Source of the DNA: a bacterium
Lineage (GTDB): Bacteria; Patescibacteriota; Saccharimonadia; Saccharimonadales; SZUA-47
Assembly (NCBI GenBank): GCA_030427445.1
Contig: JAUIBQ010000009.1
Span: forward strand, 1-36,915
DNA: 36,915 bases
Reading direction: 5' to 3'
Shown piece by piece: positions 1 to 7,679 of this stretch. The notes below the pieces were generated by a model that was not told where the DNA came from, searched no databases, and was given only the letters and a program-made list of their open reading frames with translations. Within the stretch, counting starts at the first letter, position 1, and every line of letters begins with the position of its first letter. Made by a program: the position numbers and the translations under genes.

Positions 1-20
1 GCGCTACTTTACTAAAGTGC

Positions 21-49
21 TTGATTATTGTATCGCTTTGTGTTAGCAT
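21..49 (+). promoter_or_regulatory. Promoter of the response regulator gene
   Basis: TTGATT at 21-26, a 17-nt spacer and TAGCAT at 44-49 fit a housekeeping promoter, with transcription expected to start near position 56. A 7-bp inverted repeat (AGTGCTT 16-22 and AAGCACT 50-56) brackets the two hexamers and could be an operator. Judged by consensus only. Confidence 0.45.
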
Positions 50-63
50 AAGCACTATCATGG

Positions 64-143
64 ATCCCGTTAATGCTAATTCGCCTTACACGGTTCAGCA
101 AGAAAAATTCCCATGGAATTAATAAAAGGAGCATTAACGGGAT
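64..143 (+). promoter_or_regulatory. Leader hairpin that masks the response regulator start
   Basis: A perfect 14-bp inverted repeat, ATCCCGTTAATGCT (64-77) and AGCATTAACGGGAT (130-143), flanks a 52-nt loop. An inner helix AATTC (78-82) with GAATT (116-120) can stack on it, leaving the purine-rich ribosome site (AAAGGA 125-130) in a bulge. The outer right arm includes the first two bases of the ATG at 142. The folded mRNA should therefore hide the start codon, which suggests control of translation by temperature, a protein or another RNA. The pairing is seen; the regulatory role is inferred. Confidence 0.6.
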
Positions 144-537
144 GGATGAAAACACAAACCAAAACCCAACAAAAAAAGTACTACTCGTAGAAGACGATGA
201 CTCACTAGCATCAGTCTATACAACACGTTTCCAAGCAGAAGGCTTCTCTGTACAACGTGTCGCAAACGGAGAAGATGCTCTCTCGGCAGCTATTTCTTTC
301 CGACCTGACATCGTTTTACTCGATGTGATGATGCCGAAAGTTTCAGGCTTTGATGTATTAGACATTTTTAGAAATACGCCAGAGACAGCAAACGTTAAAG
401 TAGTGATGCTTACTGCATTATCTCAAGAAGCTGACAAAGCTCGCGCCGATGAACTAGGTGTCGATGACTACATGGTGAAATCACAAGTTGTAATCGCAGA
501 CGTAGTAGAGCGTGTGAAGCACCACCTCGGTTTGTAG
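142..537 (+). CDS. Single-domain response regulator (receiver domain)
   Basis: A 131-residue CheY-like receiver with no output domain. The acidic pocket is E17-D18-D19, the phospho-accepting aspartate is D61 in LLDVMMP, the switch threonine is T91 in MLTAL and the conserved lysine is K113 in YMVKS, so phosphorylation should work. I start it at the ATG at 142 because AAAGGA lies just upstream and the receiver fold begins at residue 12; an in-frame ATG at 73 lies inside the leader hairpin and would add a tail atypical of the family. No kinase gene is adjacent, so its partner is unknown. A terminator follows directly, so it is probably transcribed alone. Confidence 0.88.
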   Translation: MDENTNQNPTKKVLLVEDDDSLASVYTTRFQAEGFSVQRVANGEDALSAAISFRPDIVLLDVMMPKVSGFDVLDIFRNTPETANVKVVMLTALSQEADKARADELGVDDYMVKSQVVIADVVERVKHHLGL

Positions 538-556
538 ATTTTAAAGAAGTAGTGCA

Positions 557-587
557 GAAGGGGACATGCAAATGTCCTCTTTTTATA
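557..587 (+). terminator. Rho-independent terminator after the response regulator
   Basis: GGGGACAT (560-567) pairs with ATGTCCTC (572-579) around a GCAA loop, with one G-U pair. A T-run follows from 580, and flanking A/T bases extend the helix. Confidence 0.85.
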
Positions 588-592
588 TATCA

Positions 593-621
593 TTGACAAA
601 AACGCTAATGTTTGCTATAAT
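593..621 (+). promoter_or_regulatory. Consensus promoter, copy 1 of a repeated promoter element
   Basis: TTGACA (593-598), a 17-nt spacer and TATAAT (616-621) with the extended -10 TGC. Bases 592-618 are identical to 8820-8846, including the whole spacer. The spacer contains a partly symmetric GC-AA-TT-GC pattern that could bind a regulator. It drives the gene starting at 653. Confidence 0.85.
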
Positions 622-652
622 TACTACAGTAAATAGCAAAATAAAAAATAAA

Positions 653-1723
653 ATGAGCCCAGAATTTACACATATCCAAGAACCAGATTTAGAATACGCT
701 GAGCGTATGAGGTTTGGGGGACATACAGATGGAAATCTTACTAAGTATAGTGGGCTACCAGAAAGTGGAGTTTTTGATGCAAAGCATTTCCTTGACACGG
801 CTTTAATTGCTTCAAGCGAAGTGCAAGATGCTGCCAATGGCGGAGATTTGTCACTATTTGATCAAGATACACAAGAAAAACTAAAAGATGGAAGTCTGCG
901 TCTCGCAGGCGAAGGTGTCCCAAAAGCCATTGAGCATGCCAAATTCGATAAAATGCTTCTAATGGCGGTAGGAGAAGTGGCATTTAGGGATTACGTAGAT
1001 AAAATAATGATTGTAAATTCTGAGCTCAAAGATGTGGCTACAGAAGAAAATAATATGCTAGAACTAGCTAGTAGATACGGTCTAAGTGAAGACCAAGCTT
1101 ATATATTTGCTCCTATTGTTGAGCCTGAGCAAGAGCCTAGGTCTGTAGACGATATAGTTGGAGATATCCTAGGAGATTCTGATGATTATTATAGCCGCTT
1201 GTTCACGGACACTGATGAAGATTTTAACAAAAATCGTAGCACAGAATCTGCGGCAGTGAGTGGAGATACTGGTATAAGAACAGTGACCGATGATTCAGAA
1301 CAGGATGCCATATCTGCACTAGAACATATTCAAGATTTTGTGATAAAAGATGAGGTAGATCATTATGCAAGAGAATATGGCATTAAGAATGCGAAGGAAA
1401 AAGTAAAACTTATTCGAACAAATGCTGAATTACGATACAAATTAGCGAAAGGTTTATTGCGAAAACTTGAAGGTCTGGTAGGCGGTTCGTCCTTGCCAGA
1501 GAGGGTTGGAAGAGTTGATGAAATGAAGTCACCTGCAAGGCAATATGGCAAAAACGCAACTCTTCCCAGCCGTGATTATGTGGTAGCTTTGAGTCTATCA
1601 ATGCTAGATGGAACTTTTGATAACACAAGTACTGATACAGAACCTAAAAATACTCCTTTAAGCATGCGAACACATGGGCAGCATAGAGGTGTGGCTCGTG
1701 CTCTACTGTTCAACGAATATTAA
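653..1723 (+). CDS. Hypothetical acidic protein, no recognised domain
   Basis: A 356-residue protein I do not recognise. It is acidic, with no membrane segment or signal peptide. The middle (about residues 155-235) is rich in Asp, Glu and Ser and probably disordered, while residues 235-300 look helical and basic. The ATG at 653 is chosen because a strong promoter at 593-621 lies inside any longer reading; transcription would begin near 628, giving a leader of about 25 nt with no Shine-Dalgarno sequence. It shares its promoter almost base for base with the orphan gene at 8879, so the two may be co-regulated. It converges on rpmA with only 16 bp between stop codons and no clear terminator. Confidence 0.75.
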   Translation: MSPEFTHIQEPDLEYAERMRFGGHTDGNLTKYSGLPESGVFDAKHFLDTALIASSEVQDAANGGDLSLFDQDTQEKLKDGSLRLAGEGVPKAIEHAKFDKMLLMAVGEVAFRDYVDKIMIVNSELKDVATEENNMLELASRYGLSEDQAYIFAPIVEPEQEPRSVDDIVGDILGDSDDYYSRLFTDTDEDFNKNRSTESAAVSGDTGIRTVTDDSEQDAISALEHIQDFVIKDEVDHYAREYGIKNAKEKVKLIRTNAELRYKLAKGLLRKLEGLVGGSSLPERVGRVDEMKSPARQYGKNATLPSRDYVVALSLSMLDGTFDNTSTDTEPKNTPLSMRTHGQHRGVARALLFNEY

Positions 1724-1739
1724 AATGTATAATTAAGAT

Positions 1740-2012
1740 TTACTCGACAGTAACTTCAGTACGAGGGACTGTTTTGCCGGTAAAGTTCTTTTTGCGGCGG
1801 CTAACGAATTTAACGATACCGTCTTTAGCTGCGTGAATAGTGTAGTTTCGGCTCATGTATGTGCCGTCACCTGATAATTTAGTTTGACCAACTTGGCGAA
1901 CGATAACTTCGCCTTTGTTTACTTTTTGACCACCAAAGCGCTTAACACCGAGTCTCTGGCCTGGACTGTCGTGGACATTTTTAGCGGTTCCGCCCGCTTT
2001 CACATGTGACAT
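1740..2012 (-). CDS. rpmA: 50S ribosomal protein L27
   Basis: A 90-residue L27 homologue of normal length. The signature GQRLGVKRFGGQ, the motif IVRQVGQTK and the basic C-terminal region are all present. L27 sits near the peptidyl-transferase centre of the large subunit. The N-terminus is MSHVKAGGTAKN, with no long cleavable extension. AAGAGG precedes the ATG by about 9 nt. Its usual partner rplU (L21) is not beside it; instead it lies 15 bp downstream of the Trm11-like methylase and is probably co-transcribed with it. Confidence 0.95.
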   Translation of the reverse strand: MSHVKAGGTAKNVHDSPGQRLGVKRFGGQKVNKGEVIVRQVGQTKLSGDGTYMSRNYTIHAAKDGIVKFVSRRKKNFTGKTVPRTEVTVE

Positions 2013-2027
2013 ATATGTATACCTCTT

Positions 2028-2777
2028 TTAACGCTTTTCTAGTACAAGTAGCTCGCGTCCGACTACCTGGTTGTCACGGTGATAAATAAGGTCTTTATTC
2101 TCAACGTGTTTAAACTCCAAACGAGTATAGCCTAAATCAGACAAATAATCAAGCACTTTAAGGTGTAAAAACTCCCGATGACCGCGCCACGTCGGTACTG
2201 CCAGACAAAGTTTTGTACCTGGCTTAATCTGCTTGCCAATGTTTTCTAAAAATTTGTGGTGCAATGAATTAACTTCAGTCATGATTTTAGATAGCTGATC
2301 AGACGGGGGAAGGGTGGAGAGCGGTTGCCCGAGATAAGTTTCACAGGCTACGGATTCAAGGATGTTAGCCTCAATCCACTGTTTATTGGTGGCATCTCCT
2401 TGACGTAAAGATAGAAGTGTACCAGGGTAATCATATTTTTCTGCTAACCAATTGATGTTTCCTTGCGTGTAGTCAATCATTCTCTGGTCAATATCGGTAC
2501 CATGCACAAAATAACCCATCAATAAGGCCTCCTGTACAAGTACGCCCGTTCCACAAAAGGGGTCAAGTAAGTGATGCTCACTTTGAGGATTTATATCTTC
2601 GTGATGTTTAGCGAGGTTAACAATGATCTGAGCGAGTTTAGGCGGAAGCATGCCGACTTTTGCATCGCGCATTGGTCGTTCACGGTCACGAGCTGAGTAT
2701 GCGTCGATATCTTGGATTGAGTTTGTTTGAGCCAAGTAGGTTTTTTTACCATCGCTGACGACAAGTAACTCCAGCAT
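2028..2777 (-). CDS. Trm11-like RNA methylase, C-terminal catalytic part
   Basis: A 249-residue reading frame covering a Rossmann-fold methylase of the UPF0020/Trm11 type, which methylates tRNA guanosine in archaea and eukaryotes. Motif I is DPFCGTGVLVQEA, followed by HGTDID for SAM binding. The usual DPPY-type motif IV is not seen; CETYLGQPL takes its place, as I recall from related CPR and archaeal proteins. The reading frame starts with MLELLVVSDG, which looks like mid-protein sequence rather than a true N-terminus. It is most likely the second half of the protein whose first half is read from 3223 in another frame. Confidence 0.75.
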   Translation of the reverse strand: MLELLVVSDGKKTYLAQTNSIQDIDAYSARDRERPMRDAKVGMLPPKLAQIIVNLAKHHEDINPQSEHHLLDPFCGTGVLVQEALLMGYFVHGTDIDQRMIDYTQGNINWLAEKYDYPGTLLSLRQGDATNKQWIEANILESVACETYLGQPLSTLPPSDQLSKIMTEVNSLHHKFLENIGKQIKPGTKLCLAVPTWRGHREFLHLKVLDYLSDLGYTRLEFKHVENKDLIYHRDNQVVGRELLVLEKR

Positions 2778-3223
2778 TGTGGGCCTGTCAGTTTGTTATA
2801 GAGTACGGTTGCGGCGTTGAGCTCAAGGCCGTCGTGAGGAACCATGCGGACAGAGTTGCCAGCTTTTTTAACGGCTTTTTTTATATTTAGTGCTGTGCGA
2901 GCGATATCTTTTTTGTGAACGCCGTGACCAAACACACTGATACCGAAGGTAAGTTTGCCATCGATATGCTCAGCATACTCGGGAGTAGACGAGACGAGTT
3001 CTCGGTCAATTTTACGCCAATCGTTCGGCAGCTCACGTAAGATTTTAGCCGTGCGCACTGTTCCACCAAGCCGTTTGAACTCTACATCATCAGGCTGCAG
3101 TGTTAGAAGGGCATGGCTGCCAAAAGGCTGCACTGCTTCCGCGCCATAGAGGCTTTCTAGTTCTGCAAGACCAAGCGCTGGTTGACGCCCAAGAATGGCG
3201 ATTGTCTGGAATTGGTTACTCAT
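2591..3223 (-). CDS. Trm11-like RNA methylase, N-terminal THUMP-type part (frameshifted)
   Basis: The frame runs from ATG 3223 (MSNQFQTIAILG). Residues up to about NAATVLYNKLTGP form a plausible Trm11-like N-terminal plus THUMP region that would bind RNA. Beyond base 2780 it continues as low-quality, non-family sequence to a stop at 2591. A -1 shift after the CCA codon (2780-2782) gives LTGPTMLELL and joins cleanly to the methylase frame. There is no classical slippery heptamer, so a one-base deletion or sequencing error is likelier than programmed frameshifting. A TATACT -10 box (minus strand, 3232-3237) puts the transcript start almost at the ATG. An in-frame TTG at 3244 is possible but less likely. 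Confidence 0.7.
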   Translation of the reverse strand: MSNQFQTIAILGRQPALGLAELESLYGAEAVQPFGSHALLTLQPDDVEFKRLGGTVRTAKILRELPNDWRKIDRELVSSTPEYAEHIDGKLTFGISVFGHGVHKKDIARTALNIKKAVKKAGNSVRMVPHDGLELNAATVLYNKLTGPQCWSYLSSAMVKKPTWLKQTQSKISTHTQLVTVNDQCAMQKSACFRLNSLRSLLTSLNITKI

Positions 3224-3254
3224 TACCTGATAGTATAAAGGCAAGTATTATTTT

Positions 3255-4337
3255 ATGAAACCGAAGTCAATAAAATTCTGGGTCAATATCATCACTGCGG
3301 CAGCACTGATAATGGCATTTATATTTGCTCGAGGGCAAATAGTCGACGCTTTTAAGACTTTTGGATCTCTCAACCTTATCTGGTTAGTTCTAATCATCCC
3401 GATTCAGATTGGTAACTATTTTTCCGTCTCAAAGTTCTACCAAAGCTACCTTAAGTCACTGGGTGAAAAGATTCGCCTATGGGAGCTCTACAAAGTAGGT
3501 CTTGAGATGAATTTCGTTAACAACGTATTTCCTTCGGGCGGAGCGAGCGGGTTTGGGTATTTGAGCTTACGGCTTAAAAAGCTTGGAGTCCCAGGGTCGA
3601 AGTCGGCGCTACTTCAGACATCAAGACACATGTTAACGTTCCTATCATTTATTGTATATCTACTGTTAGCGCTTGTACTGCTGTCTGCATTTGGTTCTGC
3701 TAGTCGCTTTATTGTGTTAGTTGCGACTTCTTTATCTTCGTTTATCGTGTTTTTAACTCTTGTTCTGATCTATATCATTAGCAGTGAAGAGAGAGTAACG
3801 TCATTTACGGCTGGTATCCCAAAGTTTATAAATAGTGTATTCGGGTTTTTCCATAAGGAGAACAAACGTTTAATAAATATCGAAAAAATAGAAGCTTTGT
3901 TTAAAGATTTGCACAAAGATTATGTTCAGGTTCGTAAAGATTGGCGGAGTTTACGTTACCCGTTTTTCTGGGCCTTAATGATGAACTTCACAGAAATTTT
4001 GACGATTTTTGTCGTGTACCTGTCATTCGGTGAGTTAGTTAACCCGGGTGCAATCATCGTTTCATATGCGGTGGCAAACATAGCAGGGCTGTTCGCCATA
4101 TTACCGGGCGGTATCGGTGTGTACGAAGGCCTCATGACTGGTGTAATGACATCAGCGGGAGTCAGGCAAGGTCTTGCACTATCCGCAACGGTGGTCTACC
4201 GTGTGCTAAATATGGGCCTATTTTTACCTATAGGATACTTCTTCTACACGAGAGCACTTGCAGAAGGCGACGTGCCACCTGAGTCTCTTAAAGATGCGAC
4301 GTACGACGAAGACACACTACATATTGAGGACGAATAG
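3255..4337 (+). CDS. Lysylphosphatidylglycerol synthase-type membrane protein (UPF0104)
   Basis: A 360-residue integral membrane protein with about eight hydrophobic segments. It carries the family hallmark PGGIGVYEG near residue 284 and resembles the flippase half of MprF and AglD-type proteins. The catalytic aminoacyl-transfer domain of MprF is absent, so it probably moves or handles lipids rather than aminoacylating them. The C-terminal tail is acidic and cytoplasmic. It is divergent from the methylase with only 31 bp between start codons, and its stop lies 2 bp from xseA, suggesting one operon through 6178. Substrate unknown. Confidence 0.8.
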   Translation: MKPKSIKFWVNIITAAALIMAFIFARGQIVDAFKTFGSLNLIWLVLIIPIQIGNYFSVSKFYQSYLKSLGEKIRLWELYKVGLEMNFVNNVFPSGGASGFGYLSLRLKKLGVPGSKSALLQTSRHMLTFLSFIVYLLLALVLLSAFGSASRFIVLVATSLSSFIVFLTLVLIYIISSEERVTSFTAGIPKFINSVFGFFHKENKRLINIEKIEALFKDLHKDYVQVRKDWRSLRYPFFWALMMNFTEILTIFVVYLSFGELVNPGAIIVSYAVANIAGLFAILPGGIGVYEGLMTGVMTSAGVRQGLALSATVVYRVLNMGLFLPIGYFFYTRALAEGDVPPESLKDATYDEDTLHIEDE

Positions 4338-4339
4338 TC

Positions 4340-5461
4340 ATGGATATGCTTCCTAGCGAAATGGTTTTTACGCCGTCAGAGTTTGTCGCTGAGTATAACG
4401 CAGCTCTCGAAACAGTTTTTCCAGTTGTTGTGATTGAGGGTGAGCTCTTAAATTTCAAAGTCGCTCAGAATAAATGGGTATACGCAGACATCGCAGACGA
4501 TGAATCAAAGATTCGGTTATTTGGATCGGTCTATAAATTACAGCACCAGGTGTCAGATGGTATGAGAGTGAAAGTGTTGGCTCAACCCCGCTTGCATCCA
4601 CAATACGGATTGAGCTTGAATTTCGAAATAATCACTCCGTTAGGAGAGGGGAGTATTAAAAAAGCTGCTGAGGAGCTTGCTCTTAAACTATCAAAAGAAG
4701 GTTTATTCGATGAATCGCGAAAACGGACACTACCAAAATACCCAACGAGAGTGGGTCTTGTTACGTCACTTCAATCAGCGGCATACGCAGACTTTACAAA
4801 AATTATGAACGCACGATGGAGTGGTGTAGAAGTTATCGCCCATCAGTCGACGGTGCAAGGAGATAGTGCGCCTGGAGAACTGTGCAGAGCGATAGAGACT
4901 TTGAACACACATACTCCTGAGCTCGATGTGATTGTGCTGGTGCGAGGTGGTGGTAGCCCTGAAGACCTTCAGGCATTTAGCGCAGAATCTGTGGTACGAG
5001 CAGTTGCACAGTCACGAGTACCGACACTTGTCGGTGTGGGACACGAAATCGATATTTCTCTAAGCGAAATGGCTGCAGATGTCGCTGCTTCCACTCCGAG
5101 TAATGCTGCTGAGCTTTTATTCCCGGATGCACGTGATGAACTACGTAGCCTAAGCGCAAAATCAGAGATGTTGCAACGTTCTATTATCTCCGCGCTTGAG
5201 CATTGTACTCGATATGTAGATGAGCAAAAAACTGAGCTAAGAGAACTAGTAAACGACGCATTAGAACGCAGAGAAACATTTGTTGAGTCTAAGAGGCAGT
5301 TTATGCGCACTACAAATCCAAAAGTCATCTTGTCGCGAGGCTATGGCATGCTAACCGATATACAGGGAGCAGTAGTCACAAGTGTGAAGGGTATAGATAT
5401 GAAAAACGACTACACATTGGCACTTCAAGATGGAGAAGTAGTAGTGAAACGAGTAAAATAA
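4340..5461 (+). CDS. xseA: Exodeoxyribonuclease VII large subunit
   Basis: A 373-residue XseA, shorter than the 456 residues of E. coli. An N-terminal OB-fold (about residues 12-100) binds single-stranded DNA. The nuclease core follows, with VGLVTS, VLVRGGGSPEDLQAF and VGVGHEIDISLSEMAADVAASTPSNAAE. The C-terminal coiled coil is shortened, which accounts for the length. With XseB it degrades single-stranded DNA to oligonucleotides during repair. GAGGA lies upstream of the ATG. An in-frame Met at codon 3 is an alternative start. Confidence 0.95.
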   Translation: MDMLPSEMVFTPSEFVAEYNAALETVFPVVVIEGELLNFKVAQNKWVYADIADDESKIRLFGSVYKLQHQVSDGMRVKVLAQPRLHPQYGLSLNFEIITPLGEGSIKKAAEELALKLSKEGLFDESRKRTLPKYPTRVGLVTSLQSAAYADFTKIMNARWSGVEVIAHQSTVQGDSAPGELCRAIETLNTHTPELDVIVLVRGGGSPEDLQAFSAESVVRAVAQSRVPTLVGVGHEIDISLSEMAADVAASTPSNAAELLFPDARDELRSLSAKSEMLQRSIISALEHCTRYVDEQKTELRELVNDALERRETFVESKRQFMRTTNPKVILSRGYGMLTDIQGAVVTSVKGIDMKNDYTLALQDGEVVVKRVK

Positions 5462-5471
5462 GGAGCAGTCC

Positions 5472-5666
5472 ATGGCAAAAGTGATCAAGAAAACGTACGA
5501 AGAACTACAGGCAGAACTCGAAGAAGTACTGGCTAGTATTCAGAACGAAGATGAAAAAGGTAATCTCACGGAACTTCTTGCGCTCTATGAAAAAGGCGAA
5601 AAGATCCTCGAGCAGATGCAAGATCACTTGGAAAACGCAAAAAACACAATTAAGAAGATTCAATAA
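5472..5666 (+). CDS. xseB: Exodeoxyribonuclease VII small subunit
   Basis: A 64-residue helical protein with the XseB pattern: YEELQAELEEVLASIQ, then LLALYEKGEKILEQMQDHLENAKNTIKKI. It follows xseA by 10 bp with AAGGAG before its ATG. Small subunits dress the coiled coil of XseA in the holoenzyme. Its TAA overlaps the next ATG by one base, which suggests translational coupling. Confidence 0.92.
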   Translation: MAKVIKKTYEELQAELEEVLASIQNEDEKGNLTELLALYEKGEKILEQMQDHLENAKNTIKKIQ

Positions 5667-6178
5667 TGACAGCGTTCTTATTTGGCCTGGCGATTGTGTT
5701 GCTTTTTGCCTCTGCGGTGGGGTTCGGTGCGCCGTTTTTACCGACGCTGCGTAAGAGAGTTGAAGACGCAGTTGATTTGCTTGATCTACAGCCTGGTCAA
5801 ACGATGCTTGAGCTAGGTTCAGGAGACGGGAGATTGCTGAAAGCTGCTGCTAAGCGCGGTATTTACGGTATAGGGTACGAGATAAATCCACTTGTGTACC
5901 TTTACTCAAAAATTATCTGCTTTCCTGAGAGGAAATACATCAAAATCTACCTGAAAAACTACTGGAAAGCTGATTTACCAAAGGCCGATGGCGTCTATGT
6001 GTTTCTGCTCCAGCCGTACATGGCGAAGCTTCATAAATTTCTAGTGGAGTATCTAAAAAAACATAATAAAACGTCCATACCGCTCGTGAGTTTTGGATTC
6101 TTTATTGAAGGCAAGAAGCCGATTAAAGATGAAAACGGGATGTTGCTGTATAAGATTACAGTTAGCGATAAACTCTAA
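5666..6178 (+). CDS. Membrane-anchored SAM methyltransferase, FAM173-like
   Basis: 170 residues. Residues 3-25 form one hydrophobic anchor, and a compact class I methyltransferase follows with motif I LELGSGDGR (48-56) and GIGYEINPLVYLYSK after it. An N-terminal anchor just before a GSGDGR methylase is the layout of the FAM173 family, whose animal members methylate lysines of the ADP/ATP carrier and of ATP synthase subunit c. A membrane protein substrate is therefore possible but unproven here. Overlapping xseB by one base probably reflects operon packing, not shared function. Confidence 0.7.
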   Translation: MTAFLFGLAIVLLFASAVGFGAPFLPTLRKRVEDAVDLLDLQPGQTMLELGSGDGRLLKAAAKRGIYGIGYEINPLVYLYSKIICFPERKYIKIYLKNYWKADLPKADGVYVFLLQPYMAKLHKFLVEYLKKHNKTSIPLVSFGFFIEGKKPIKDENGMLLYKITVSDKL

Positions 6179-6189
6179 GATCTAAGGGG

Positions 6190-6218
6190 TTGTTACTGCT
6201 TACGCTACGTAGTAAAAT
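6190..6218 (+). promoter_or_regulatory. Promoter for the membrane protein at 6234
   Basis: TTGTTA (6190-6195), 17 nt, TAAAAT (6213-6218). Transcription would begin about 9 nt before the ATG, leaving no room for a Shine-Dalgarno sequence. Confidence 0.6.
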
Positions 6219-6233
6219 ACCTCTCAAGTAGAT

Positions 6234-6983
6234 ATGAATCCAAACAACCAACAAAACCAACCGTTCCAGCCATCTGTACCACCACAGGCTCAAGCACAGT
6301 TTCAACAGCAGGGAACTGTTTCAGGGTCTATGCTTCCACATACGCCGAGCAAGCTTCCGCTTATATTGGCAATAGTTTTCGGCATGTTATTCATACTAGC
6401 TCTAGTGTTTGGACTATGGGCATTTACTGAGCGACAAGATTACAAAGATAACTCAGATGCTAAGTCCGCAGTAGCTGTTGAGGCTGCATTAGCCGAGCAG
6501 AAAGATACACTAAGCGCTGAGTTTGCTGAGCAGGCGAAAGAGCCGTTCCTCACATATAACGGTCCAAGCACATATGGCTCATTTAGTTTTGAATACCCAC
6601 GCACATGGAGCGTCTACGTAGAAGAGTCGTCTAACTCAAGCGACCTCTACAACGTCTATATGCATCCAAACGAAATTCGTGATATTGGCGACAGAGAAGC
6701 CGAGCATGCATTCCTGCTTGAGGTCGTAGGCAACGAATATGAGCAAGAGGTCAGCAGGTTAGCTTCGCAAGTTGAACGAGGCGATCTATCTTCAGCGGCG
6801 TATCGACCTGAGAAAGTGTTATCTACGCTTGGTATTAAAGTGAAGGGCGAGCTCGACAACAATACTAACGGTACGAGAGTGTACCTACCGATCCGAGATC
6901 GCACGCTCATCCTCACTACAGAGACCGATAACTACGTAGCAGACTTCGAGCGCATCCTTACGACGCTTACGTTTACTCCATAA
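6234..6983 (+). CDS. Single-pass membrane protein with Gln/Pro-rich cytoplasmic tail
   Basis: 249 residues. Residues 1-40 are rich in Asn, Gln and Pro and should be cytoplasmic and disordered. Residues 41-63 are one strong membrane segment. Then comes a short acidic and alanine-rich helix, and from about residue 105 an outside globular domain beginning TYGSFSFEYPRTWSVY. That opening resembles the PsbP-like domain of many bacterial surface lipoproteins, but the match is by eye only. The promoter just upstream makes it nearly leaderless. Function unknown. Confidence 0.75.
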   Translation: MNPNNQQNQPFQPSVPPQAQAQFQQQGTVSGSMLPHTPSKLPLILAIVFGMLFILALVFGLWAFTERQDYKDNSDAKSAVAVEAALAEQKDTLSAEFAEQAKEPFLTYNGPSTYGSFSFEYPRTWSVYVEESSNSSDLYNVYMHPNEIRDIGDREAEHAFLLEVVGNEYEQEVSRLASQVERGDLSSAAYRPEKVLSTLGIKVKGELDNNTNGTRVYLPIRDRTLILTTETDNYVADFERILTTLTFTP

Positions 6984-7049
6984 TTTTCGTTCTTCTGCAA
7001 GCACTCAAGCTGGTATACTATAAGTAAATAAAGAGGGGAACAACGCAGG

Positions 7050-7676
7050 GTGAATACTGCTGAGATTGAATCATTTTCGCGACAACTACTCGCGCCACTT
7101 CATGCATTAAAACTTGATGCAGAATATCGTGAGAACACTTTTGCAGTGTCTCAGGCAAAGCTTGCACTAGATGTAGTGGAGTCAGTCACGTTACTCCATC
7201 GGCTTGATTCTCGGCAGACCCAGCTAGAGCTTGAGCCGGTGCACCTAGGCGATATTATCGTGCGTGTACTTGCATCATTGAGAGAATATTTCGGCGAGAT
7301 GCAGATAGACTATGAGCTGGACTTTCAAAAGGGTGTGCCGCTTGTAAATTCTGATAGGCATGTTATTGAACACGCACTAAAAATGCTCCTCTACGGTGTG
7401 CAGTCACTCAATGCGTCCGGTGCAGTCATTTCAATAAAAGCTCACAAAGATAAAGATAACAACGTGAAATGTATCGTTGGAGCACGAGCACTCGACACAC
7501 AGAAAATCACGTTGCACACATCGCTCCATACACAGTCAACTTCTGTAAGTTCGGCCGTAGATACATCTCGCCAGTTACTTCGTGAAGTGGGCGCAACATT
7601 GCGCAAAACTCAAACCAAACAACACAAAGGCTTTGCTGTATCGATCCCAGCCTCAGAGCAGCTTATGTTGGTGTAG
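7050..7676 (+). CDS. Degenerate histidine-kinase-like protein (no phospho-accepting His)
   Basis: 208 residues aligning to the core of a sensor kinase. FSRQLLAPLHAL stands where kinases have SHELRTPL, so the phospho-accepting His is Arg (R11). LLHRLDSRQTQLELEPVHLGDII matches the second dimerisation helix and linker. DRHVIEHALKMLLYGV resembles the ATPase N-box, but the key Asn is missing and no DxGxG box follows. It has no membrane or sensor region. I infer a pseudokinase that dimerises or binds the receiver encoded next. The start is GTG with AGAGGGGAA about 10 nt upstream. An extended -10 box (TGG TATACT, 7014-7019) lies upstream. Confidence 0.7.
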   Translation: MNTAEIESFSRQLLAPLHALKLDAEYRENTFAVSQAKLALDVVESVTLLHRLDSRQTQLELEPVHLGDIIVRVLASLREYFGEMQIDYELDFQKGVPLVNSDRHVIEHALKMLLYGVQSLNASGAVISIKAHKDKDNNVKCIVGARALDTQKITLHTSLHTQSTSVSSAVDTSRQLLREVGATLRKTQTKQHKGFAVSIPASEQLMLV

Positions 7677-7679
7677 CTC

